DNA of 64,000 nt from Oikopleura dioica. Its lineage: Eukaryota > Chordata > Appendicularia > Copelata > Oikopleuridae. Each line of letters starts with the position of its first letter. Position 1 is the first letter of the stretch. A program made the position numbers and the translations under genes. Shown in pieces: positions 45,301-58,019 of the stretch. The stretch is taken from assembly GCA_907165135.1 (NCBI GenBank), contig OU015567.1, forward strand, positions 10,173,001-10,237,000. Reading direction: 5' to 3'. The notes under the pieces were generated by a model. That model did no database searches. It was not told the origin of the DNA and saw only the letters and a program-made list of their open reading frames with translations.

Positions 45301-48300
45301 GTGGAAAAAAAAGAAGGGACTGACCGGTTAGCAGCAGGTGCGGCGACGACCGGGAGGGACCTTTGACAACGTGTTTAGTGTCAACTTAGGCTGTAATGGG
45401 TTATCTTATGTAACTAATTTGTGAGAAAAAATATCATGCTTGATAAGAAGCTGCCCAGATTTTTAAAGCCCTTATCTTTGGTGCATTGAATTTTGGTTAT
45501 AAACAGCATTTTGAGAAAAAGTCAGGGAAAGGGATGGATAAACAAACTGTGATATTTATACTATCCTTCCGCAAGAGTGGGATTGTGTTAACCGCTGCTC
45601 TAGAAGTTTTGCGGGTAAATAGACGCGTTCTAGCGCTGATAGAATTGCTTCAAAGATTGATGAAAATTTGGAATGCCACGAGAGTTTAATGGCTGAAAAC
45701 TTTAATAAGGGGATCCACATCAATCACCAATTTTCTTGTGCACATTTCTTCTAGTGCTAAGATAGTGACGCCCTTATTTTTTGCTTTGTGAAGCCTTCTT
45801 CGCCATCATTATTCAATTTTCATAAGTCAGTTTTAAATCCCTTCCCTCTAAAATATCCTAAAGCGCAACGATCCTTGATTTACGATACGAAAGGATTTGC
45901 TATGATTATCTTGGTGATAAGCAAAGATGGTGACTTAAAATTTAAGTGAAACCGGAGGTGACAATAGAAGAGGCATCCTCACTCGTTGTGAATAGTGGAG
46001 AGGAGTTGCAAATCGGAACTTGTCGCGCTTCCGGAGCCAAACCGCGCCCGCAAATCCAGTGGATCGACGATACGGGAAGAGTTTACCCGGCAAATGAAGA
46101 TGCTACGTAAGTTATTCAGAATAACTTATTCTGCGAAAAGGGGCTTGCTAGGGAGTGTTTCGAAGAAAAAGGGTTGAAAGAGCAACTTTGGAAAGGAAAA
46201 AAGTTTGCTGTAACCAGGATTCGAACCTGGGTTGTCACGGCCACAACGTGAAGTACTAACCACTATACGATTACAGCTCTGACAGGCGACCTCAAAAAAT
46301 CATTTATCAAAAAATTTTACGAGGTCACTAATTTTTCTGTTTGAGTACTTTTTTGCGTCAACTTTACAGATTTTTTCTGATTGCCCAATTAAAAAATTCC
46401 AACCTCAATTAATCATGTTCCAACACAGTCGATCGCCGATATCTGTGACTCACGGGGTCAGTTTTTCAAGTATCGCTGGTTTTTCGGCTGTACCGCAGGT
46501 AGCAGATTCAGATAGGACACGCTGTGGTCGATGTTGGTTTAGTGAATCTCCAAATTGCTGGATTCGGAACACACTTTCCTTATCATTTCCTTATCAGCTC
46601 TGCTCATTACCTCAAATGTCCGAAATTCAACTATAATTTTAGCAAAAAAGGGAAGCTCATCGACGTTGAGAGCACCTTAATCATCCCCAATTCAAGCAAG
46701 GACCACCACGACCGTCGATTCTCCTGCAAGATTTCCCAATCAAACCAGGAAGTAGCCACTTTGGCTGTGGAAAAAAGCGTAAACGTCCGCTGGGCACCAG
46801 AAAATACCGACATTATCGGCGCTGAAGAGTTCCTGGAATTGAATGCAGCGGAAATTACCTGTCAAAGTAAGTGCTAATGTACTTAGTTACTGAAACAAAC
46901 ATTTTTGATTACAGGGCGGGTTAAATGTTTGCGTAGCTTTTTTATCAGTCAGATTTTTTCTTCTCAATTAAGATTTTCTAGTGATGGTTTTTTTTTGTTT
47001 ATTTTTGGATGTTTTTTGATGCTGAATTTCGCTTTTTTCTGAGTAACGGGTTAAGATAAAATTTCTCTTCAAAAAACAATAATCCCGCTTCATAACCTGG
47101 ATCAGACGTAAAAAACCTGGCATCATGATCCATAAATCCCCTTGAGAATAACGGTAGATATCGGTAAGATGTAACGCGTCCAGCCGGGCTCAGTCCCGAA
47201 ATCCCACGCCGGCTAAGTACTTGTTTACGATGGCTTATCGCTATTTCTAGTCCGGCTCATTTTGATAAGTGGCCAGGTTCATCTCTAATTCCTCCTGTTT
47301 AGGCTCTTCAAATCCTGCTCCGACGTTTTCCTGGTCCGTTGTCGATGCAAATAAGACTCTTGAAACCGATTATGCTCACTGGACGATTTCAGGTAAAAGA
47401 CTTTACCGGTTGTTTTCAAGTGTTATTCTTCTATGAGAGCTGTTTTACTCAACTATGCGACTTTTCATGTTTTTCCTTTCTTGATCCGCACTGCAAGATT
47501 AATCTAACCAGAGTAATGCCTTATGCAAATGAGTATTTTCAGAATAAACAAGAAAATTTTAATTTTAAGTCGGTAGAGCATCTGGTACTCGGGGAGACCT
47601 CGAGGGACCGGCTGGTCCTCGAATAGCCGCCTTTGGTGCCAACGGTTTTTGAAGAGCTCTTGAAAATTTTCTCGACGCTAATTGTTAAAATAAGCTTTAT
47701 TAAAATATTCATTTTTCAATCGTATAAAAACAATTATAATTCCCTAACGCATAATTCGCCAATCCTGGCTTCTCCTGACATAGCCTTATTTTCCATCCTT
47801 TCTCCTTTGATCTGTATCAAGTACCGCGATAGTAGCTCTTCATCAATTTTTAAATTTTAGACGACGGCGCCACTCTCCGAACAAACAGCATTCTCGCATC
47901 CGACAACAGCGCTGGCTTCCGCTGCATCGCATCAAACGACTTGGCTGAAGAGGCCAAGGACTTTGTCCTCGCCGTCACCGGTAAGTTTGTGTGCCAGAGT
48001 GCAGTTTTTTTTCAACAGTTAGACTACCGTTTGGGTAGTAATGACTTACTGATAGTATTTTTTCAAGTGCCTCAGTTTTGTCTAATTTTTCGGTCCATAA
48101 TAGCCGCTTGCGGCTTTTTCTAGCATCCTTTTTTCGTCTCTTGAACAAGTAAAGCTGAGCACAAGAAAAAATCTATCGTTGTCAATTTGTCGTGCGTAAA
48201 CTAACATGTGTGTCCATAGAACGTCCTCCCGCGCCCTCTGAGTCCATTTCCGGTAAGTCCGCTTCATTCTCCAATCTTCGGCTTAGCCAGCCTCTATCTC

Positions 48301-50696
48301 GGCCCACCACGTCAGGAAGCATTGATCTGTACATAATTTCGGCGCCGTGAATTCGCGCGCCGGCGGGTTAAATTTAACCTTCGCGATAATTTCAAGCTTC
48401 GTTAGCTCGAACGCACTTGACGTTGACCCGCTTTTTGGTAAACAAAGGGCTTGTTGTGGCTTACACGCTAGAATTTAGTGTTATTATTATTTGGGGTACA
48501 CTTCCGGCCGCAAGAAAATTCGCGGAATCGCTTCTTTGCGGTCCCGCACGGAGTTAACTTTATTAGCTCATCCCCTCGCGACACATTCTTGTTAACCAGT
48601 TGGTAAAAACAAATAACGATACAACAGGGGAATATTTTCAACTAAGGGCCTCGCATTTCTGTTTTCATTATCATTAAAAAATATTATCAAAGCCTTTTTG
48701 TAAGAAAACTCTTCTTTGGAGTTAAAGCAGTGATACCCTTATTGTCCAATTAAAAATATATTGGTCAATTAGCTCAGACGAGCTCTTAACGTGTAAGAGC
48801 TATAATCTGCTGTGAAGAAAAATTTTGGCAGAAGGAAAATGCTAATGTCGTGTAAATTTCTCGCCCCTATTGTTTTGGCGACAAACGATTTTCAGGGGGA
48901 TGCAAATTGTAATCCCCGGATTATCCCGCACACTTTTTTGGGTCATCGTGTGAGAGACAGAAATTCAGCCAGAAACCTGCTGTTTCGAGGTCCCGTAAAG
49001 ACCCTGCTAAGGCGCCAAAAGACCTTTGTCTCAGCCGGCGTGAAAGGAAGATTTTCTCACGCTTCTCTCAAGGGCGCTTTTGATAAGTCTTATCGGAAAA
49101 ATTACGGAAATGTGATACCGAGACTCTTAAAAATGATCGAAAATGGCAATTTTCTATGCGGCCCTTTAGGAGGAGAAAATTCTACATTTCGGAAAAAATA
49201 CGTGCTGGTGAATTCTGAGCCAAAAAAGCTAAAAACCAGAAAAAGGGATGAGCCACGGAAATGTCATCGAGCGTAATCTGCGCGAACATGGCGATGTCAT
49301 GCTCAACGACTTCCGCCTCTAATTTGTACGAATTAGGGTGAAGCACTTTTGGTTGACCCGCAAAAAAACTGGGCAAGGGAAAAAATTTCACAAAATACCA
49401 AATTTTGCAATTGACTGGAGACGGGACGGGTTCCACGAGGATTGAGCGCCGTAAAATGTCAATTTTCTCGAGCCTAATTTCAAGGAACTTCCTATTTTGA
49501 ATATCCAAGCTAAGGGTCTCCCTAAAATTTTTGGCTCCATGGGCTCTGAAATTGACCATCCAAGATAGAGTGTTGACGCCAGGCAAAACGTCTAGCAGAC
49601 TTTTAAAAGCCCTTGGAATTCGATATTTACGCATACTTCTAGCCCAAACCCACAAGAAAAAGTATTCGCGGCGGATTGTTGTAAGATCAAAGTGGGCTAT
49701 TGAAATTGTGGGAATGTAGCTGTCAGTTTTCGAATTAAATTGTCCAATTTTGTGCTTGTCGTTTGAGGCGCTGCCAATTTTCCCGGATGGTGCGCTCTCT
49801 TTATTTTTTCGTTTTCACTTTCAAGCACCTAATTTTCGCGCCACTGAAGAGCGCCGCACACGTTCCAATTAGTGCGCAATAATTACGTACATTTTGCGAA
49901 AATGAAAAGTCCACCGCCGGTAATTTTCGTCGTGCAGGCCCTTATTCTTATCTAGAGCGGCAATTATTGGTTTTAAAAGTTTTTAGACTAGTACTGATGA
50001 AAATTTAATCAGAGCCTAACAAACTGAATAGAACACACTAAAAGCATGTTTATTTAATATTTAGAAGTAGATATATTCATACAAATACTTTTCTATTTTT
50101 AAATAACCGATGAAATGTTCATTGAAAAAATCCGCGTTCTCCTCCATGATTTCAATAAAATTTTGGGGATTTTTCTGTAAACGATTTTTTTCGCGACAAG
50201 GCTTTATTTATGACGAGAAAAATATATGCGACCCTTTTGAATGTAACTGTATTTCCACCTGATCAGGACAGAATGAAGCGAAATAATTAAAAACAGTCTG
50301 ACGCGCATTTTAATGATTGTTCTTTTTTCATCTGAAAAGCATCAAAACAGGCCCTGATTTATTAATTCATCGTTTTACCTCACTAATTTGTCAGAAGGAG
50401 AGACCTAAATGTTCTGTTTTAGATTCGATCAGCGGAGGAGCAGCTAAAAATGCGATGGTCTATTCTATTGCTGCTGTAATTTGCATTGTGCTGTTAATCG
50501 CCTTCTGTATTGTTTTGAAGAGGACATGCATAACCAAAAAAGGTAAGAGTCCCTCAATTAGATAATGGTTAATCTTTCAATATTCAAATTTTAACCTTTT
50601 GTTTCAGAAGTCTACAAAACTGAAGACAAGGAGGAGCGAGACTCCCTCGCCGACGCAGAACTCGAAGCTGGGAACAAGAAAGAATACTTTATGTAA
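39388..50696 (+). CDS. CADM/SynCAM-like immunoglobulin cell-adhesion protein
   Basis: Exons at 43721-43938, 44859-45033, 45947-46106, 46643-46866, 47303-47392, 47861-47980, 48220-48252, 50423-50542 and 50608-50696 join in frame. They encode a V-type Ig domain (ISCSFPG ... DENVYACENQ), two further Ig domains (TCRASGAKPRPQIQWID; ITCQ...APTFSWSVVD...GFRCIASND), a membrane segment (YSIAAVICIVLLIAFCIVL) and a short cytoplasmic tail ending KKEYFM. CADM proteins share this layout and the EYFI end, a class II PDZ ligand. A probable signal-peptide exon is MKLGGLGLL at 39388, but its phase does not match the next exon (one base), so the first exon is uncertain. Introns reach 4.3 kb. AATAAA at 50926-50931. 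Confidence 0.85.
44182..44230. ncRNA. Perfect 19-bp hairpin in a CADM intron
   Basis: The arm TTGAAGAATGAGGACTTTT (44182-44200) is exactly complementary to AAAAGTCCTCATTCTTCAA (44212-44230) with an 11-nt loop. It would fold in transcripts of either strand. It is short for a microRNA precursor but could be a small RNA or a snap-back repeat. Not related to the two MITE families seen here. Confidence 0.35.
46206..46277 (-). tRNA. tRNA-His (GTG)
   Basis: A 72-nt cloverleaf on the minus strand. Acceptor stem GCTGTAA pairs with TTACAGC; D-arm ATCGTATAGTGGTTAGTAC; anticodon loop TTGTGGC with GTG; T-arm GGTTCGAATCC. The D-arm and anticodon arm match metazoan tRNA-His closely. It lies within an intron of the CADM-like gene, on the opposite strand. 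Confidence 0.96.
48253..50422. other. Large intron of the CADM-like gene
   Basis: A 2.2-kb intron before the membrane-segment exon. It contains two long open frames, 48812-49276 plus (154 codons) and 49182-49655 minus (157 codons), overlapping antisense. Neither has recognisable domains or flanking signals, so I do not call genes. Confidence 0.5.
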
Positions 50697-51045
50697 TTCC
50701 AAGATGACATTTTTAAAAAAAATACTGAACTACTTTTTTGTAAACTAACTGCCTCGACTGGTGCTTGGAGCAACCAGCGTTGATACAATTATTTTTTTTA
50801 AAAGGATAAAAATTATTGACCTGCAAAACGAAGTTGTTTTGTAAAGAGCTTTTCTTCAACGCTTTATTACTGTACATATTTGACACACTCGCTTACTTGC
50901 TATTTATTCGTTGTGTAGATAATTTAATAAACCGTGTATTTAGACCTGCTTATGTTGTTTATCTCTTGCGCAAGATGTAGTGGCTTTCAAAGTTTCACGC
51001 TTGAATTTTTATTGTCAGTTGAAAAAATTTGTACATATTTAGATT

Positions 51046-51297
51046 TCACTTCTTTGCCGCCATAGCTCTTCTTTGAGCAGGTGATGCTGAAGTCTGAGGA
51101 TTTGCGACGGCTTTTCTTTGAAGAGCTGGAGAATTGTAAGGACTTGATTTCGGACTTGCTCGAGGGCTGGCATGGGGAGAGATTCGGCTCATCGCAGACT
51201 TGTTCCACTTCACGCCGAGGAAAGAATTGCTTGAAGTGGTTTTTGGTTTTGAAGAAGTAATTTGGATTCCTTTCATTGAAGTTCTGGTCTCGGTCAT
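51046..51297 (-). CDS. Small basic Ser/Pro-rich protein
   Basis: A single-exon frame; from the ATG at 51295-51297 it gives 83 residues (MTETRTSMKGIQITSSKPK... ending AQRRAMAAKK). It has repeated S-P/A-S-P units (SPHASPRASPKSSPYNSPA), which look like phosphorylation targets. The frame is open upstream to 51450, so a longer form is possible. AATAAA on the minus strand at 51008-51013 supports a transcript. It is tail-to-tail with the CADM-like gene, with about 80 bp between their signals. No family recognised. Confidence 0.55.
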   Translation of the reverse strand: MTETRTSMKGIQITSSKPKTTSSNSFLGVKWNKSAMSRISPHASPRASPKSSPYNSPALQRKAVANPQTSASPAQRRAMAAKK

Positions 51298-51649
51298 TTT
51301 TCGTTTTTTTTTTCTATTTAAAAGATTCTTGAAATTTCTTTTGGTGGAAAAACCGGGACGCGGGTTGCTTATATTCACTAGAACAAATGCGTCATGCACA
51401 CGAGAATCTCGACATGATTTAATATTCATTATGGTCTTCCATGATTGCAAATATCAAACTCGCCCGCGTGAGCGTCAACAACGTAAACGACCTTGAAAAC
51501 TATACCAGACCCACTCACTCTAACAAGTTTTGATTTTAAGTTTTTTTTTTGGAAATTTTCAGCCTGATCAGCTGACGTAAACATATAGTCATAAGAGCAC
51601 CTATTTTAGGCGGATTCAGCTCTGTTGAAAAATATGGAACTGATTACAT

Positions 51650-52851
51650 CTACTGCATAGACATCATTTCATTAAGTGTTTTGTCGAGCTTCTCGGAGAT
51701 TGATCGGTAGTTCATCTTTTCGTTCATAAGAGCCTCGAGGAGACCATCGATGGAAGACTCAAGCTTGTCGACGGATCGTTCAGCAAACTCTGCTCGGGTA
51801 TCCTGAGTTTTGAATTCTTCCTGTAGGCGGGCGATCTTGCTTTCGAACTTTTCTTCCTCCTCGCCGTTCTTGATTGTGATGGCTTCGGTTTCCTTGACCT
51901 TTGCTTCCATTTCTCGGATCTGAGTCTCGAGTTCCCTGGCTAGCAATAAAATGTCACTAGAAAAGCAGTGGATTCTCATGAAACTAAAGCACGCGTAAAT
52001 CTTTATTGAGGCGACCTTCAGCGCGGTTAATTCAGAACGGGCTTACCTTTAGTTTCAAATTCTTCAGCTCGCTCGATGACTCGCTCCAAATCGCCCTCGA
52101 CGACTTTGAGTTTTCGTGAGGCATCTTCGAACTTTTGGTTGGAAATTTTAGCCACTTCATTGGCTTCTTCGAGCTGAGTCTCCATCTGCTCGAGAGACTC
52201 TTCAGCGGCGAAAGATCGCGCTTCACCGGCTTTTCGCGCATCTTCGTTTTCCTGCCCAGAAGACTCGATAGTTTTGCACTTTTCGATGTTCTCCTGAAGT
52301 CGCTCCTTGTTTCGCATGGTTTCTTCCTCGAGGAGAGCAAGTCTTCGTTTCAGAGCGCCGGCCTGCAATTCGGCATCGACGGCTTCCTTAAATTTATTGG
52401 CAAGATTCACCTCTATGATTTCGAAATTCTAGATATCAAAGATGGAGGTCTTCTTATGTTGAATCTGAGATTTTATAACAAGTGCCTTTCGACAGTCTTT
52501 ATCGACCCTTCCACGATTTGAATGTCAAATCGAAGCTGTTCAGATAAGCCCACTAGTCCAAAAATGACCCGAGATAAGAAAGACAAGTCAATGGAAAAGG
52601 CTTTTCCAACTAATAAAATTTACCTTATCAGCAAGCTCAAGCTTCTCGGCTGTGTCCTTGGTGACCGAGATGGTGATATCAAGGTCATCCTCCACTTTGG
52701 CGATCTTTCGCTGGATTTCGGAGACTTCTTTTTCGAACTTAGCGGCGGATTTCTCGAACTCTTGAGCTTCGCCTTCGAGAGAATTGGCCCGATTAGTGGC
52801 GGCTTCCTTCTCCTTGACCATGGTATCCATCTTGTGCTTGATCGACTCCAT
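51650..52851 (-). CDS. Tropomyosin
   Basis: Three exons (52624-52851, 52047-52410, 51650-51939) sum to 294 codons including stop. The protein is one continuous heptad coiled coil. Family signatures include KVVEGDLERVIERAEEFE (vertebrate form KLVILEGDLERAEERAEL) and TRAEFAERSVDKLESSIDGL, and the C-terminus LDKTLNEMMSMQ. Length of 293 fits the usual 284-residue class with a few extra residues. Tropomyosin lies along actin filaments and controls myosin access. Only three coding exons, far fewer than in vertebrates, and no alternative exons are seen, in keeping with genome compaction. Confidence 0.95.
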
Positions 52852-53325
52852 TTTGGGAAAGTGGTGATTTTATATTTGACAACAAAGAACCTAAAATAAT
52901 TTGTTAAATACTATAATGTTACTTTTGTATAAATATTTTTTTTTTATTTTTTTGACGAAAATTTTCAAAACTTTTAGTTTATTTCTCCACATACACCTTC
53001 TTTCTTTTGGATTAATGACGATTAAAAATTGAATAAATAAATCTCTGACAAACCTCGGTTAGCAACGCTGTGGCTGAGTGAGAATTGATTTCAGTTCTTT
53101 TCGACGGTGGCTGGTTCCTACCTCCTCCTAAGTGTTACATTTATGGCGGAGGCTCGGCTCTGTAAAAGCACGCCCCATGCGTGCAGCAGTAAACGCAGGA
53201 TTTAAATCTAATAAAGTTCACAGTCAATAAGCGACGAAACTAGTCTGTTCGAGTATGAACGGGTTAATATACAAGAGCAACTGAGAATTCCTTTCAATTT
53301 ATTCATCGCAGTAACAAATGATCTT

Positions 53326-55325
53326 TTACAGATCTTTTGAGTTCGGCTTCGGAATTTTCGATAGATCCAATGGTGGAGGAGGAGGGCGTTTTTGGTGACT
53401 GATTCTTGGAAGAGGCTGCTTTTCGATGGTTACACGAGTACTGTGTCTAGATACTCGAGCAGGAGGTGGTGGACGATCGTACATAACATTGCTTCATGAG
53501 GATTATAGAACCATTAGCTCTTAGTGAAAATTCAAGCTCAACGAAATCTTTTTTAATCCCTTCACTTGATCTTTGGGAATAAGGACCAATATTAGGATGA
53601 AGCTGGCTCGCCCTGGACATTGCACTCGGCCTTGCACTCAAGCCAGTGGAGATTAAATTACTGATCCGTTGTCCAGCGCTTTCGGGAATTCGAAGGAGTT
53701 CCTCTTCTGAGGCTTTTTCTATCTCGCTCTAAAAATTTATTCTAAAATATAAAAATGATAAATAAATGCAGCATTACATCTTCAGTAAAGGAATACATCC
53801 AAAGATATCTTTGGAAAAGTCCGAGCATAAGCATTTCGATGATGACCAGCTTTTAAAGCTTAAAATTTTCAACAAATAAATCAAGCAACAAGAAATTTTG
53901 AGCTATCCTGATTATGAAGCAGAGTTCCACGGACAGATCCAGAAAGGGGGTAAACGCACTGAAGTGTGCACAGTCCAATGACAAGGGGTTGAACATTGAT
54001 GATGATAAGACTGAGCCGAAAATTGAAGAATTTTTCTCTAATCATAAACATGCTTCCCACATCTTGCAAGTTCTCCGACAAAATTGCGAGGCAAAAAACA
54101 CCCATGGCAGTGCTGAAAAGATTGATAAAAAGTGACATCAGTCCTATGATAGTCGAATCTGAGATCGGCTTACGAGTGACAGACTTTTGACTCTCCTAAG
54201 TAACGGAGCGAAATAATTACTGGATCATCACGTTTTGCAAGCCGCCGCCTAAGCCCTCGGCCAGCAGTAGAACAGAGACCAGAGTCAGTCCAGCGCGAAT
54301 AAGAGGTGGCTAAATCCAGTTACATCCTCTAGTTTTGGCGACAATCGATCAGCCCACCTGGTAGGCGCCCCACCACAGATTTGAGAACCACGCCCGGTTG
54401 CTCCGCTGCAGAGGAAAGCAACAACAACAGAATCGGCAGATAAACACTTGGATTACGGTTCAACACAGTTTTTAGACACCGATAATCATTTTCTTGCGAA
54501 CCTAACCTTGCATCGTCCATTTTTTCTTTTTCACCACTTTTAGAAAATTCTCGAATCCTTCGAAATAATCAAAAATCAGGTTGAAGAGTCCATTCATTGA
54601 AAAAGCAAACGTCATTACTCGGATAAAATCCAAGTAAAGCTAAAAGTTTTGAAAATTTTACGATGAAAACTTTACATTTAATCTTGGCGCAATGCAAATA
54701 ATAAGTGCCAGGACAGATGAGACCGGAGGAACGAGCAGAATTGAATGAATGAAGCCCAGTCTCTTCGTATTTTTGAGGCTTAGTCCTTTACCAGGCTCAA
54801 TTCTTTTTAGTATTTGTGATGTCTGACTGTTTTTCGAGTAAATAAGTGATAGATTGCATAGTCAATTGAGAAAGTTTCACAGAAAGAGCCAGAGAACAAA
54901 GCTTTTAGATAAGCCTTTTAGAATATAATCTCCATTGCTAGAGCGTTAAAAATGCATAAATTAAAATTTGTGTGTTCTATTTTTCCCTTTGATGTTGCTT
55001 TCACGCGAGCCTTTGGTTTCCGAAATGTAGTAGTAGATCGAGATAAAATTGAAAATCGTGAAAGACATGAGAACAACGCTGACCACTAAAAGCGCAAACT
55101 CTCCAGATTCATTGGAACGGACCATGATAACGGACGAAGGTGCTCCAATGGCACAGTATTGCACTAAAAGGAAATTTCGAGGGAAACTTTCACGTTTTCA
55201 CTGTAATTATCACGACTTTTTCGACCGCACATCGTAACGGTCCTGAGAACGTGAGTCGACTTCTTTCTCTTCTTACCTCGATCGGGAGGTATCTGAGCAC
55301 GAACTATTGGATCTCTAAGCGACAT
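53326..55325 (-). CDS. OST-alpha (SLC51A)/TMEM184-like multipass transporter
   Basis: Exons run from ATG 55323-55325 to TAA 53326-53328. Membrane segments follow the organic solute transporter alpha order: FALLVVSVVLMSFTIFNFIS, then SILLVPPVSSVLALIICIAP, then FIRVMTFAFSMNGLFNLIFD with YFEGFENFL, then PPLIRAGLTLVSVLLLAEGL, then further segments around 53900-54120. The C-terminal tail is cytoplasmic and Pro-rich (YDRPPPPARV, RPPPPPLDLSKIPKP). The last junction keeps frame with a 47-nt GC-AG intron (about 53490-53537). OST-alpha works with a beta subunit to move bile acids and steroids across the basolateral membrane; TMEM184 relatives are less known. AATAAA on the minus strand at 53298-53303. 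Confidence 0.72.
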
Positions 55326-57937
55326 TTTCTCTACTAAAAATTTAAAAACGACTTCTGTATTTTTCATTTGATATGACAAGAGCTTAAATTCTCCGGGATT
55401 TTACAAGCGTAGGATTGAAAGGAATCGACAAACATGGAAATTGTAAAAACTTAATCATGCATTTTTTCTTCGATGATTCGTTTTTTCTTTGCAATTCTTT
55501 AGATGAGAAAAAAAACTGCAGGAACTTCGTAAGGTTGAGTGAGATACTTTGCGCTGAGTAAGAAAGTCAATGTTCCATCTCGGAATGCTCGGTACAGCAT
55601 AGCAGAGATTCTTATTCCGAGAGAGGATGCGATCCGGAGCGAATTTGCGATAGCGCGGCAGCGGAAATACTTAACTTCTAGGGTCAAAATATGAATCCTC
55701 CTTCCCTCGAATTCAAGAATATCTGACACGCTATAGAGGAGCTGCCTGCTTCCCAAATTGATAAAACAGCGTCCACTTTTTGCGAAGCATTGATTGATCT
55801 CAAAAGTGCTTAGTTAGCTCACAAACCCAGACAAGCAGAATTAGAAGACATGCTTTGCGAGGCAGAGCAAGTCAGAGCAGGTGCTCGATCCACTGGGCAC
55901 TCCCAACGCCGCGGTTTCCGCTGGATGTAATCTTTTCGCGCGGCCGGCACCACATGCCAAATACGAAATTTGCTTATTTCCACGTTTGCCAGACAACCCA
56001 GACTAGACCCATCATTTTGAACCTAGAATTCTCTCGAAAAACCAAAACATCGGCAATAACCTTGTCAAAACGAAGCTTATTAAGATGAAATTTTGACTAG
56101 ATCGATAAAAAAAACTCGTTTCTTATTGGCTCTTTGCTAATTTTATGTTTTTTGATTCGCTTATCTGGGATAGCTTGCACCAGCTAATTAAGCAAATTGA
56201 ACTTCAAAAAAGAACCCCTCAAAATTCAAGAACCAAAAAGCGCGAAAAATTACGTGTACTCTTCACCAAGACATTAGTAGTTAAAATTGGAAAGAAGCCG
56301 CAATACTAACGGGCGACGTAGTTCACTCACTCCGCACTTTAAGCTGCCGTTTGCTGCAGTTTTCCGCAAATCGCGACAGCGAGACGTTCCTGTGGGTGTC
56401 GAGATGTGTTAATCATTTGGATTTTTGATGAAGGTGGCAGGAAATTATTCAAATCGAGGAACACGCGCCGCTTTTCAAAGAATCTCTCCAGCTTCCAGCT
56501 CAAGTTCATTTCACCCACAATCGGCCGATTAAAATCTTTATTCTAAACCAATTTCAACAAATTGCTCGACAGCCTGTGTAAAAAACCTGAGGCAGGGTCT
56601 AAAAGATCTTCAATGAAAGCCCTTTTATAAACCCTTTATTCAGCCATCGCCATCTAAAAAAGTGCTTCAATAATCAACCAAAGAATCAACGTCATCATCC
56701 TTTAAAATTAATCTGTATCGAGTTTACCGGTAATCGGCATTAGAATCATCTCTTACTGGAGCCGTCTTTCTTTACTTTTTGAACTTCCGTTACGTAAGAC
56801 TCGGAAGTCGCAGTTGAACGAAATTGTCAGTCTTCAGACTTGAAGTTGCATGTTTGTCCGGGAAAGAGTGCTGGCTGACTCATGGGCGAAGGAAAAACAA
56901 GTAACTTTGTAAATTACTTATTCAAAATGAATTGAAGCTGATTGAGCGGGCTAAAAAATCACCTGCGGTAATCAAATCGTGGTGAGAGCGAGATTCAAAA
57001 TTAAAATTTTCCGTGATGAAATAAATCGACTTACACTTTGTCGATCCGTGCGTTTAGAAATCCACCGGGTTTTTATACATGTCCATACTTTTTCTAGGTT
57101 GATGACCTCTTACGGCCGAGGAAAACCAGAAGAATGAAGTTAGCGGGATGGTTGAACCGGAATATATTAATCCGACCACGCACCTTGTGATGGCGGCCAA
57201 GTCGCATGATTTCTAAACCGACCCCCCTGATCAACCAGAGATCCACGACATCTCATGCATTATTTTACATCTGGCTGTTAATTCATGCCCCAACCATTCA
57301 GACGGATTAACGTAGGCAGTCCCCCTAAGTCCCGTATCAAACCGGCCTCGTCATTACAGGTTTTACTGTTCATTTAACAAGTTTGCACACGACACTTTCA
57401 TCAATCAACCGATCGGGGAAGTAATTATAAAACCCGACTTTTGTTGACTTATCATAGTGACACCCTTACTAAAACCCTACTTGAAACCTTCATTTTTTGA
57501 ATAAGAAAATGTAAAATTTTCTCCTAAAAAGTTCCACGGTAAAATTCTTTCGTGGAGCAGTTATTTTTCGCTGCCAATCTACAAAGTACTTTCGCGCCTG
57601 GCATCTGAGCAAGAAAGAGGCATTCTCTTCAACCAAAATACGCCTTCTAAAGATGAAATCGTCGAATTCCAGCGAAATGAACGGCCGCTTTTGAATTATG
57701 ATACGTTATGATTTTCAATTCGAAACTTTGAAAATATTTTCTCAAATACAATTTTTCCGCGAAAATCACGTGCGAAATGTTTTGATTCTCACAGCGTTCA
57801 GTCAAAACATAATTATCCGATTTACTTATCATCAAAGAACACTTCAAAAGCTTACGTCTTGAGGCGATTAATAGAACTTCAAGGTGAGCTCATCTTTTTG
57901 AAAAACAAAAACTTTTCGTCGAAAATCAAAAAGAATT
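55326..57937. other. Sparse intergenic region
   Basis: No clear gene. A minus-strand frame at 55499-55810 is open for about 95 codons without an ATG at its start (contains YFRCRAIANSLRIASSLGIR) and could be an exon, but no partner exons are seen. A MITE end lies at 56566-56606. The rest is AT-rich. Confidence 0.4.
56566..56606 (+). mobile_element. One-ended copy of MITE family B
   Basis: CTCGACAGCCTGTGTAAAAA followed by ACCTGAGGCAGGGTCT matches the terminal repeat of the copy at 59098-59212 with a few substitutions. The opposite arm is not visible. Confidence 0.55.
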
Positions 57938-58019
57938 CGCTGCGAACAGGATTCGAACCTGCGCGGGGAGACCCCAAGAGATTTCTAATCTCTCGCCTTA
58001 ACCACTCGGCCATCGCAGC
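57938..58019 (-). tRNA. tRNA-Ser (AGA), copy 1
   Basis: An 82-nt class II cloverleaf with acceptor GCTGCGA/TCGCAGC, anticodon AGA in ATTAGAAAT, long variable arm (TTGGGGTCTCCCCGC) and T-arm GGTTCGAATCC. It ends with discriminator G and is followed on the minus strand by TTTTT, a polymerase III stop. Identical to the copies at 58718 and 60406. Confidence 0.97.
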
